Shown here piece by piece: positions 56,542 to 64,000 of a DNA stretch of 64,000 bases. Position numbers and translations under genes: made by a program. This DNA is from Lentilactobacillus kosonis (GTDB taxonomy: Bacteria; Bacillota; Bacilli; Lactobacillales; Lactobacillaceae): assembly GCF_003864335.1 (NCBI RefSeq), contig NZ_BEXA01000003.1, positions 62,001 through 126,000 on the forward strand, in the 5' to 3' direction. Under the pieces are notes generated by a model, which searched no databases, was not told the origin of the DNA, and saw nothing but the letters and a program-made list of their open reading frames with translations. Position 1 is the first letter of the stretch; every line of letters starts with the position of its first letter.

Positions 56542-56700
56542 TTAGATAAATGGCCGCTTAATTCCAGCGACGTAAGATCTTTGACCATTCCTAATTGGTT
56601 GAACCATAATTTTTGGTAGTGGCCATGATTCAATAACTTGGCCACTACCAAGGTAATCATTAACGTCACCATACTAGTAGGATCCATGAATTACGGTTTT
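56542..56700 (-). pseudogene. C-terminal remnant of a secreted NlpC/P60- or CHAP-like hydrolase
   Basis: Read on the minus strand in one frame, the region gives KTVIHGSY, an in-frame TAG (56674-56676), then YGDVNDYLGSGQVIESWPLP and KIMVQPIRNGQRSYVAGIKR ending PFI. The pattern Y-L-G-S-G-Q-V-I-E and the closing K-R-P-F resemble the last 50 residues of cell-wall peptidases. There is no start and no upstream domain. A 13-base inverted repeat (TTGGTAGTGGCCA, 56613-56651) lies within it. It ends at the shared terminator. It could also be a broken end of the neighbouring secreted protein family. Confidence 0.45.
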
Positions 56701-56770
56701 TCAAAAATTGTCACAGCCTTCTTAGTTATGTCAATGACCGATTTAATAAGATTATTAAGGTTCAATATTA

Positions 56771-57752
56771 CTATTTAATGCCTAAGACATATAAAGAAAC
56801 TGACTTATTTGTATTAATGTCAGCCACTCTACCAATTCCAATAGTATTCACCTTTGACTTAAATAGATAGTTGTCTTTCATCTCTCTGTTTGTTTTATTA
56901 AGCACCTCAGAACTGACATCAAAATTGGCCAGTTGTTCAGCTAAGCTAACATTTGGGAAGCTTGCTCCACTATCATCATCCAATACGTCATCTAAACTAT
57001 TTTCAACTTCATATGTCTTAGTAATTCCAGAAACGTTTGTCGATTCAGCTAAATCAAAGGCATCGGGCTGTTCATCATCCGTATAGTGGGGCTGATTTTC
57101 CCATGCTAAATCGTCATAAACCTGCTCTTGAGCAATTCTATCATACTGGTCATCTTCTTTAATTGGCTGAAGTCCACGATTTTCTCGTTCGTAATTTAAT
57201 AAGGATAAGAACTTACTTCGATATTCTGTTAAATTAAATGCATCTTGAGAAGTCATTGAATTATTCGTTGTTGTAATTGTATTTGTTGTATTGGTGCCTG
57301 AAATTTGTGTATTGCCGGTGCCGGTATTCGTAGTTCCATCATCATTAGTTGTGGTCACAGCGGTTACTGGTACCTTAGCTGGTGTAACATCCTTCCTAGG
57401 ATCATTTACTTTCACTAACCAATTAGCATATACCCACCCACTAACCTTGCCGTTAGTAATGTAGCCATACCACTGATTTTTACCGTTCCGTTTAAACCGA
57501 TACTTCTTAGTGAACTTAAACGTTATTCTTTTATATTTTGAGTGACTCAAGTTAGCAACTTTTTTATTTAAATTAGTATTCGAATACAAATATCCCTTAC
57601 GCACTTTTACATATGTATTACTTGGTTCTTTAATTCGTCTGATAATCACAGGCTTTTGAAATTTTACTTTAGCATGCGAAGGCATTGGATTTGTCACACC
57701 TCCAACTACAATGATGCCTCCAATAATGATACTTAATACTTTTTTTTTGCAC
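56771..57752 (-). CDS. Secreted CAP-domain-like protein, likely 1-base insertion at start
   Basis: The protein has a signal sequence or membrane helix, then an SH3-like surface module (tyrosine- and lysine-rich, KKYRFKRNGKNQWYGYITNG near residue 80), a Thr/Asn-rich linker, and a C-terminal domain starting FLSLLNYERENRGLQPIKED that resembles a CAP/SCP fold. The usual frame opens at a TTG (57793) without a ribosome binding site. A GTG at 57752 behind GGGAGAG fits far better (MQKKVLSIIIGGIIVVGGVT) if the nine-base A-run is one base too long. Then the length is 326 residues. Role at the cell surface, unknown. Confidence 0.72.
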
Positions 57753-57915
57753 GGTAAACTCTCCCTCAAAGTAAGTAATATGGATTTTTTCAATCCAAAA
57801 TTTAATTATACTTGCTTACCCATAAAATGCCTACTTTTCAAAAAAATAAATTTAAATAAATTTGAGTGGCAAAACCTTTATAACAATGGATTTCAATTAC
57901 ATGCGCAAAACAATC

Positions 57916-57990
57916 AACAGGTACCTTTTATAAAATCCTTGCATTTTTAACAGGTACCTTTTTATAATATGTTTTCGAAAGGTACCTGTT
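57916..57990 (+). promoter_or_regulatory. Promoter and triple operator of the marR-ABC exporter unit
   Basis: TTGCAT (57939-57944), an 18-base spacer and TATAAT (57963-57968). AACAGGTACCTTTT occurs at 57916-57929 and again inside the spacer at 57949-57962. Its inverse AAAGGTACCTGTT lies after the start site at 57978-57990. Three copies of a GGTACC-centred site around one promoter indicate repressor control, most likely by the MarR protein encoded next. The rest of 57753-57915 shows nothing. Confidence 0.8.
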
Positions 57991-58006
57991 GAAAGGAGAA
58001 AAAATT

Positions 58007-58555
58007 ATGAGTTTGACTAGTAAGGACCTATACCGAAAATTATTACAATTTCAATGGTTGATTAATCGAAAGCAAACCCAGACTACCAAGACCAATGGTC
58101 CCCTAGCCGACACAACCCGTGGTCAAGGCAGAGTAATTGCAACATTAAAGGTCCAGGAAGAACTAAGCACTAAAGGATTAGCATTTATATTACGTATCAG
58201 TGTGCCGTCCTTAAATGAATTGCTTAGCAAGCTTGAAAAAGGGGGATATATTTCCCGAACCCCTTCTGAAAGCGATCATCGAGTGATGATTATTAGGTTA
58301 ACTGATAAGGGAAAACAAGTTAAACAAAATAGTATGGATTATGATGATATATTTAAATCCCTTAACGATGAAGAAAAGATTGCATTCGCTGCTTCACTCA
58401 GTAAACTAGTGACCTCTTTGGAATCAGATTTAGGAACTGCATCTGACGATAATCAAAATGCATTCCTCAATAAATCATCAGATCCATTAAGTGCAGAGCA
58501 ATTCGATGAATTTCTTGAAGCTCGGAAGAATAAGCCAGATCAATCTAAAAAATAA
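58007..58555 (+). CDS. MarR-family regulator of the ABC exporter
   Basis: The 182-residue protein starts MSLTSKDLYRKLLQFQWLIN, and its winged helix includes TKGLAFILRISVPSLNELLS (recognition region) and the wing RTPSESDHRVMIIRLTDKGK. A basic, glycine-containing N-terminal part (DTTRGQGRVIATLK) and an acidic C-terminal tail are extra to the core. The ATG at 58007 follows an AAAGGAGA ribosome binding site. It heads the unit with the two ABC half-transporters and should repress it through the three GGTACC sites. Confidence 0.9.
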   Translation: MSLTSKDLYRKLLQFQWLINRKQTQTTKTNGPLADTTRGQGRVIATLKVQEELSTKGLAFILRISVPSLNELLSKLEKGGYISRTPSESDHRVMIIRLTDKGKQVKQNSMDYDDIFKSLNDEEKIAFAASLSKLVTSLESDLGTASDDNQNAFLNKSSDPLSAEQFDEFLEARKNKPDQSKK

Positions 58556-58580
58556 ATAATATCGATCTAATCACAATCAA

Positions 58581-58626
58581 AAGCGTTGCTGTAGCAATTC
58601 TGCAAAATTGCGACGCTTATTTTTTA
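58581..58626 (+). terminator. Terminator or attenuator between marR and the ABC genes
   Basis: AAGCGT pairs with ACGCTT, with an inner AGCAATT/AATTGC-type stem, followed by six T residues. It lies 50 bases before the first ABC gene, so it would reduce read-through into the exporter. Confidence 0.75.
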
Positions 58627-58677
58627 TACCCAAATTTCATATCATGGCACTGATTTCTGCCATTCGGAGGAAAAATA

Positions 58678-60393
58678 ATGTTCACTCAAATTAAACGATT
58701 ACCAATTTTTCAAACGATAATTGCCATTCTGTTCTTACTAGTTCAATCAGCAACTTCCCTATATCTACCATATATTACTGCGCGAATTATTAACAACGGT
58801 ATCGCAAAAGGCAACACAAATTACATTTGGCTGCAAGGTGTCATCATGATTGGCGTTGCCATAATTGGTCTCATAGGTTCAATGCTTAGCAGCTGGCTAT
58901 TCGTTAAAATCAGTTACACCGTTGGTGGCGAGATTCGCTCTGATTTATATCGTAAAATCCTGAGCTTCTCCAAAGCTGAATTTGACATCTTCGGTTCAGC
59001 GTCATTGATCACTCGAAATACTGATGATGTCAATCAAATTCAAACTCTCATCCAAACTGGAACTCAATTTTTGTTAATGGCTCCTATCCAAATGATTGGT
59101 GGGATTATTATGACTTGGGTTCTGTCACCAAGATTTGCAATGGTATTTATTATTGCCATCCCATTCTTAGTAATAATTTTCGCAGTGATTTATAAGAAGG
59201 TCTCCCCCATTTATGGAAAAATTCAATTTTTCCTTGATAAATTAAATCTTACCTTCCGTGAAGGGCTCACAGGAATTCACGTGATTCGCGCCTTCAATAA
59301 AGAAACATCCGAATTTGAAAAATACAGTAACTTGAATAAAGCATATGCTAAAAACTCAGTTGTCGCCGGGACTATCATGGGATTCTTCATTCCAGCATTA
59401 TCATTAATTCTTAATTTTGCCGCTCTTTTCATTGTCTGGTTGGGAGCTCAATTTGTTACCAACGGAACCATGAATGTCGGTAATATTGTCGGAGCCGTTA
59501 GTTATTCCACCCAGATTATCTCTGGCTTCGCAACCATTAGCTACATCATTATGATGATTCCTCGAGGACAAACATCAGCAAACCGAGTCAATGCTGTCCT
59601 AAATCAACCACTGTCAATTGATGACAATGGAGTCAACGCTGAAGAATCAACGGATAAAAGCTTGGTATTTGAAAACGTTGATTATCGATTTGAAGGAGCC
59701 GAGAAGAAGGCCCTTTCTGATATTAATTTCTCGGTTAAATCTGGTCAGACTTTAGCAATCATCGGTTCAACCGGTGATGGTAAGTCAACACTCGTTAATT
59801 TGATTTCCAGACTATATGACGTGGAAAGCGGTCAGGTGATTTTGAATGGCGCCAACGTCAAAGACATCTCACAAGAAAAGCTTCATGATCAGATTAGTTA
59901 TGTTCCTCAAAATACAATGCTGTTCTTCGGCACGATTCGGTCAAACATGCTAGTCGGTAAGCCAGATGCTACCGATGATGAAATCTGGCAAGCATTAGAA
60001 ATGGCGGAAGCTAAAGGATTCGTTGACGCATTAGATAATGGTTTGGACAGTATGGTCGCAAAAGCAGGTGATAACTTCTCGGGTGGTCAAAAGCAACGTC
60101 TATGTATCGCCCGGGCTTTACTCAAACAAGCCGATGTCTATGTATTTGATGACTCATTCTCTGCTCTCGACTTTAAAACTGATACCGCCGTTCGATATAA
60201 TATGAAAACTCGGACCGACTCTGCTATGACCATCATTGTTGCTCAACGAATTTCAACCATCACCACTGCTGATATCATAGTTGTCCTTGACCAAGGAACG
60301 GTTGCTGGCTTAGGTACTCACGAAGAACTAAAAGAATCGAACCCGGTATACCAGCAAATCATGAAATCACAATCATACCAGGAGGCAAAATAA
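58678..60393 (+). CDS. ABC exporter half-transporter A (degenerate catalytic site)
   Basis: This is one half of a heterodimeric exporter of the LmrCD/BmrCD type. The 571-residue protein has six helices (residues 15-300) and an ATPase domain with Walker A GSTGDGKST near residue 363, signature FSGGQKQRLC near 465 and Walker B VYVFDDSFSALD near 488. The residue after the Walker B aspartate is aspartate, not the catalytic glutamate, so this site is expected to be weak, as is normal for one half of such pairs. An excellent GGAGG ribosome binding site decides the start. Substrate unknown, possibly drugs or lipids. Confidence 0.92.
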   Translation: MFTQIKRLPIFQTIIAILFLLVQSATSLYLPYITARIINNGIAKGNTNYIWLQGVIMIGVAIIGLIGSMLSSWLFVKISYTVGGEIRSDLYRKILSFSKAEFDIFGSASLITRNTDDVNQIQTLIQTGTQFLLMAPIQMIGGIIMTWVLSPRFAMVFIIAIPFLVIIFAVIYKKVSPIYGKIQFFLDKLNLTFREGLTGIHVIRAFNKETSEFEKYSNLNKAYAKNSVVAGTIMGFFIPALSLILNFAALFIVWLGAQFVTNGTMNVGNIVGAVSYSTQIISGFATISYIIMMIPRGQTSANRVNAVLNQPLSIDDNGVNAEESTDKSLVFENVDYRFEGAEKKALSDINFSVKSGQTLAIIGSTGDGKSTLVNLISRLYDVESGQVILNGANVKDISQEKLHDQISYVPQNTMLFFGTIRSNMLVGKPDATDDEIWQALEMAEAKGFVDALDNGLDSMVAKAGDNFSGGQKQRLCIARALLKQADVYVFDDSFSALDFKTDTAVRYNMKTRTDSAMTIIVAQRISTITTADIIVVLDQGTVAGLGTHEELKESNPVYQQIMKSQSYQEAK

Positions 60394-60397
60394 CACC

Positions 60398-62181
60398 ATG
60401 CAAAACTTTAATCCAAGTTCACCTGCCCATCTATCTATATGGACAAGCATCAAGAAGTTAAGTAAGTACCTTAAAAATCAACTTGGTTGATCATTTTAAC
60501 TGTTCTATCAGTTATTCTTGGAACCGTCGCCTCCGTATTCTCGCCCAAAATATTGGGTGATGCCACTAACATTATCTTTGCAGGGGCACACAGACAAGGT
60601 GGAATTAATTTTTCATCATTGGAGACTACCATCTGTATCCTAGTTGGTTTATATGTAGTCACGTTCTTAACTTCATTCTTACAACAACGCTTCATGGTAG
60701 TGATTACCCAAAGCATTACTCAACGAATGCGGCGTGATTTGCGAGCTAAATTAAATCGTTTACCAATTAGTTATTTCGACCAACATCAAAACGGTGAGCT
60801 GATGAGCATCGCCACCAATGATGTTGATAATATTGTGAACGGATTCCAACAAAGTATCACTAGCATCATTTCAAGTGTTATTACTTTTGTTGGGGTCTTC
60901 ATCATGATGATTACTATTAGCCCAATCCTCACGCTAATTGTTTGTATTATAATTCCAGGAATGGTGCTAATCACTAGAATCATTACTCCTAGAACTCAAC
61001 AATATAATATGAATTACTTTGGCTCACTCGGTAAATTAAATAGCCAAGTTGAAGAAAGCCTCCAAGGTTTTACCGTCATTAAAAGTTTTAATGGTACCAA
61101 AAACGCCTTTAAAAAATTCGACTCCGCAAATGAAGCCATGGTGAAAAATGGTTGACTTGCCGCCTTTGTAGGTAGCTTAAGTATGCCAGTAATGACCTTG
61201 CTTCAAAATGTGGTTTATGTATTAGTGGCTGCTGTCGGATCTGTTCAAGTTGTTGCGGGCAAATTATTATTGGGTAATGTCCAAGCATTCCTTCAATATT
61301 CAGCACAATTTTCATCCCCATTAATGCAAGTATCTCAAGTTTGGAACACCCTGATTTCAATGCTCACATCAGTTGATCGCATTTTCGCCGTGCTTGATGC
61401 CGATGAAATCGATGAAACATTGGGAGAATATCCAGATCAACCTGACAAGGATAGCAAGGTGGTCTTCGAACACGTTCAATTTGGTTACGATGATAATAAT
61501 CTGTTGATGAAGGATTTCAATATGAACGTGAAGCCTTCTCAAATGACAGCCATCGTTGGTGAAACTGGTGCCGGAAAGACCACCATCATTAACTTGCTGG
61601 AACGATTCTATGAAATTAATGATGGTTCATTGAGAATCGATGGTAAAGATATTCGAAATGAATCCCGCCACGATTTAAGATCCAAAATCTCAATCGTCCT
61701 TCAAGACACATGGTTATTCTCTGGGACCATATTTGATAACATCAAATATGGTAACGAAAAGGCCACCGATGAAGAAGTATATGCTGCTGCTAAAGCTGCT
61801 TACGCGGATGACTTTATTGAAAAATTACCTGATGGTTACGATACAGTCCTAAACGAAAATGCCGACAATATTTCTCAAGGTCAACGTCAATTACTAACAA
61901 TTGCTCGGGCATTTATTGCCAATCCAGATATTCTAATTTTGGACGAAGCCACTTCCAACGTCGATAGTCGAACTGAATTGATTGTTCAAGAAGCAATGAA
62001 ACGACTATTAAAAGACCGAACCAGCTTCGTTATCGCCCATCGATTATCAACAATCTATGATGCCGACCAAATTTTGGTTATGGATCACGGAGACATTGTT
62101 GAAACTGGGACGCATACTGAATTGCTATCGCATGATGGCCCATACCATCAGTTATACGATAGTCAATATGCAACTAACTAG
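60398..62181 (+). CDS. ABC exporter half-transporter B (catalytic), broken by deletion and TGA
   Basis: This is the partner half. It starts MQNFNPSSPAHLSIWTSIKK at 60398 after GGAGG. Near 60486 one base is lost; restoring it joins KNQLG to LIILTVLSVILGTVASVF. At 61153-61155 an in-frame TGA interrupts MVKNG-x-LAAFVGSLSM, where tryptophan (TGG) is expected. The ATPase domain is complete: Walker A GETGAGKTT near residue 387, signature ISQGQRQLL and Walker B LILDEATSNVD with the catalytic glutamate. Repaired length is 594 residues. If the TGA is real, the exporter is inactive. Confidence 0.88.
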
Positions 62182-62188
62182 TTGCCAC

Positions 62189-62234
62189 AAAATAACCCAC
62201 ATTAGATAAATTATCTGATGTGGGTTATTTTTGT
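62189..62234. terminator. Bidirectional terminator after the ABC exporter
   Basis: AAAATAACCCACAT with ATGTGGGTTATTTT around an inner AGATAA/TTATCT pair. It lies between the exporter and the converging SnoaL-like gene. Confidence 0.9.
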
Positions 62235-62254
62235 AGCTATTTAATTATTGAACT

Positions 62255-62836
62255 CTATTTAATCCATTCTTCTGCTTTATCGTAGACTGGCTTAACTGTT
62301 TCAGGCTTATCAGAACCAATGCCGTCATTACCAATCTTGCCACCTGCTTTAATCCGAGTGTAAGCTAACCAGCGGTATGATACCCGCAGTCCCTTCAACA
62401 AATCTTGATCGATGTGCAAATCAGTTCCTGGAACCACTGGAGTTAATGTATCAGCGTTATCAATACTGGTGAGGTCACTAATCTTCCAAACATCGCCACG
62501 CTTTTCAACTCGGTAAACTAAGGTCATGAATGATTCAACGATTGCATCATCACCATCTAAATCGACCCAATGACGAGTTGTTGACGACAATTCAACGTAT
62601 GCCCGATTGCCATTTTGATAAACCAACGGGGTGCCAAAAGTCCCCACCATTGGCTTACTGTAATCAAAATCAACTGGATGACGACCAACAAAGGTGTCGT
62701 GAGCTAATCCGCTTTGCCAACTGGTGGTGACTGTTGCGTCATCCCAATAAGAATTCGCCAAAGCATCATCCAAATGCTTGCCCCGTGCTGATCGTTCCTT
62801 TAAAACTAACTGACTAATTTCTTCAAAATCTGTCAT
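62255..62836 (-). CDS. SnoaL/NTF2-like protein
   Basis: The 193-residue soluble protein has the cone-shaped NTF2-like fold expected from an N-terminal helix with SYWDDATVTTSWQSG (near residue 28) and a beta-rich part with RHWVDLDGDDAIVESFMTLV near 88 and VYRVEKRGDVWKISDLTSID near 107. The family includes dehydratases, isomerases and binding proteins. No single catalytic motif tells which. It stands alone between two terminators, followed by the dipeptidase gene upstream on the same strand. Confidence 0.75.
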   Translation of the reverse strand: MTDFEEISQLVLKERSARGKHLDDALANSYWDDATVTTSWQSGLAHDTFVGRHPVDFDYSKPMVGTFGTPLVYQNGNRAYVELSSTTRHWVDLDGDDAIVESFMTLVYRVEKRGDVWKISDLTSIDNADTLTPVVPGTDLHIDQDLLKGLRVSYRWLAYTRIKAGGKIGNDGIGSDKPETVKPVYDKAEEWIK

Positions 62837-62918
62837 GGTTATGCCTCCGAATTATTATGGTCAAATTATAGGTTTACGTTTATTAAGTGTCAATTAATAC
62901 TTAATCACATTAATCACC

Positions 62919-62955
62919 CAAAAAGACCTCATCCCAAATTGGGTTGAGGTCTTTA
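62919..62955 (-). terminator. Terminator after the C69 dipeptidase gene
   Basis: AAAGACCTCA-CCCAA pairs with TTGGG-TGAGGTCTTT; A-rich sequence on the left gives a T-run on the minus strand. Confidence 0.88.
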
Positions 62956-62979
62956 TTGTTACGATATAATCAATAATCT

Positions 62980-64000
62980 TTAGTCATTCAATGTGAATTG
63001 AAGTTTCATCTTAGGTTCGCCTAATGCTAGCATTTGACCTAATAATGTGTTGGCATTTTTGACATACAGGTCTGCCATCTTTTGGTTAACACTTTCAAGA
63101 TAACTCTGAACATCACTTTCTGAATCATGGTTAGCATCAGCGTCAATTTGGATATGGCGACATTCAGCAACTGTATTTTCTTCAAAAAGGTTCTCTTGAT
63201 CTTCATACAAACCAAAGTTATCATCACCCATGAGGGCCATAACATTGGTTAACCAGTATACCTTAGTAGGATCGGTTTCTGGTTTGGTATCACGATATGA
63301 TGCCGGCGTGTCTTTAACGTTAGCATAGAATGGCACCACCGCATTAAAGGTGTTAGGACCAAAGGCTAACCAATGGATACCAGCAATTTCTGCTGGCACA
63401 TCATTACGAATTTGTAAGATATGCAATTCTTGGTTACGGTTAATTCCAATTGGGCGGAATTGCTTCTTTTCAACCTCAGTCCCAGTCCCATAAGGGTCAA
63501 ATGGCGTATTTTGGTAATGGGAACTCAAAACAAACTTAAGATCCTCAACGCTGATTTTTTTATCAGTTCGGCAAATAAATGGCAAATCTTGGTCGATTGG
63601 TTCATTGTCGATTTCAGGATTAAAGTACATTTGACCATACCAAGCTCGAGGGTTGTTATAACGAGTATCCTTGATAGTCGAACTACCAAAGATATGGCGC
63701 AAGTTAACCCCTTCTGAATCAGGGTTTAAGTGATATTTGTTAATTAATTCAGGTAAATCATCAGCGAAAATTGTATCAGCTGAATCAAAATCATAATCGT
63801 CAATGTTAAAGCGATTAGGAGCAATCACATAGGCATCATCAGGAATCTTAATGGCAGCCCAATGGTGACCGGCGATTGATTCGAAGTACCAAACTTCATC
63901 CTTATCAGAGAAAGCCATCGCGTTAGTTTCATAAGTTCCGTATTGTTCGAGCAATGCACCTAGGCGTTTGACTCCTTCACGTGCGGAGTGGATGTAAGGC
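62980..64000 (-). CDS. C69-family dipeptidase (5' part outside the window)
   Basis: This is a dipeptidase of the PepD type (peptidase C69, Ntn-hydrolase), which cleaves broad dipeptides in lactic acid bacteria. The window starts inside the gene at [20 protein letters not shown]. Conserved segments follow: [55 protein letters not shown], and [20 protein letters not shown]. The catalytic N-terminal cysteine lies beyond 64000. The visible frame is intact and ends QFTLND. Identity is firm; which PepD paralogue is not. Confidence 0.93.
   Translation of the reverse strand, partial: PYIHSAREGVKRLGALLEQYGTYETNAMAFSDKDEVWYFESIAGHHWAAIKIPDDAYVIAPNRFNIDDYDFDSADTIFADDLPELINKYHLNPDSEGVNLRHIFGSSTIKDTRYNNPRAWYGQMYFNPEIDNEPIDQDLPFICRTDKKISVEDLKFVLSSHYQNTPFDPYGTGTEVEKKQFRPIGINRNQELHILQIRNDVPAEIAGIHWLAFGPNTFNAVVPFYANVKDTPASYRDTKPETDPTKVYWLTNVMALMGDDNFGLYEDQENLFEENTVAECRHIQIDADANHDSESDVQSYLESVNQKMADLYVKNANTLLGQMLALGEPKMKLQFTLND

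Noticed and set aside
57916-57990. GGTACC repeats as a T-box core
   Set aside because: The T-box needs GGTACCGCG after a stem I and before a terminator. Here GGTACC is part of a repeated palindrome around a promoter.
61153-61155. TGA recoding (selenocysteine or tryptophan) in the ABC gene
   Set aside because: No selenocysteine insertion element is seen, all other genes use TGG for tryptophan and TGA as stop, and the sequence has many other errors.

Overview
The window reads as a chromosomal segment of a low-GC Gram-positive bacterium of the family Lactobacillaceae. The evidence is the S10/str/rpoBC/ctsR-clpC gene order, a ctsR-clpC pair without mcsAB, T-box control of serS and of an asnA-asnS pair, a lysine riboswitch before a lysine permease, PepN and C69 peptidases, a water-forming-type NADH oxidase, and lactobacillus-like protein sequences. 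The genus cannot be fixed by eye. No rRNA, insertion sequence, prophage or CRISPR array was seen.

Layout. 0-7 kb (minus): distal S10 operon (rplV partial, rpsS, rplB, rplW, rplD, rplC, rpsJ), then fusA-rpsG-rpsL. 7-15 kb: an opposed ComC-like prepilin peptidase gene, then rpoC and rpoB. 15-18 kb: clpC-ctsR with a CtsR operator. 18-19.3 kb: seven tRNA genes behind one strong promoter, plus a separate tRNA-Pro. 19.5-31 kb: serS (T-box), deoxynucleoside kinase, tagatose-bisphosphate aldolase, lysine permease (riboswitch), PAP2 phosphatase, a padR-HAAS-DUF4097 group, a split ThrE-type exporter, a zinc/cadmium CDF transporter and an independent structured RNA gene. 31-40 kb: acetyltransferases, DUF1003 membrane protein, RluA-type pseudouridine synthase, NADH oxidase, YbjQ protein with a structured leader, paired crcB fluoride channels, a membrane-anchored EEP hydrolase and an MFS carrier. 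40-46 kb: the branched-chain amino acid ABC operon livKHMGF plus a CBS-ACT gene, preceded by a leucine-rich leader peptide and an apparent transcription attenuator. 46-49 kb: asnA-asnS under an Asn T-box. 49-64 kb: small regulated units (MerR/SDR, pepN, HIT, MarR/rhodanese-like, DegV/DUF1836, a secreted CAP-like protein, MarR with a heterodimeric ABC exporter, SnoaL-like, and a partial C69 dipeptidase).

Amino acid supply is the main theme of the accessory part. Lysine uptake, branched-chain uptake, asparagine synthesis and charging, serine charging and peptide hydrolysis are each set behind their own RNA switch or clear promoter. Metal, halide and drug export (CDF, CrcB pair, ABC pair) and redox balance (NADH oxidase) make up a second theme.

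Sequence quality. About 17 conserved genes, including rpsS, rpoB, rpoC, asnS and pepN, carry single-base indels, mostly losses in short homopolymers. One ABC exporter gene also has a TGA at a tryptophan position. Essential ribosomal and polymerase genes cannot all be broken, so most of these are very probably read or assembly errors. Gene coordinates below span the whole reconstructed genes.
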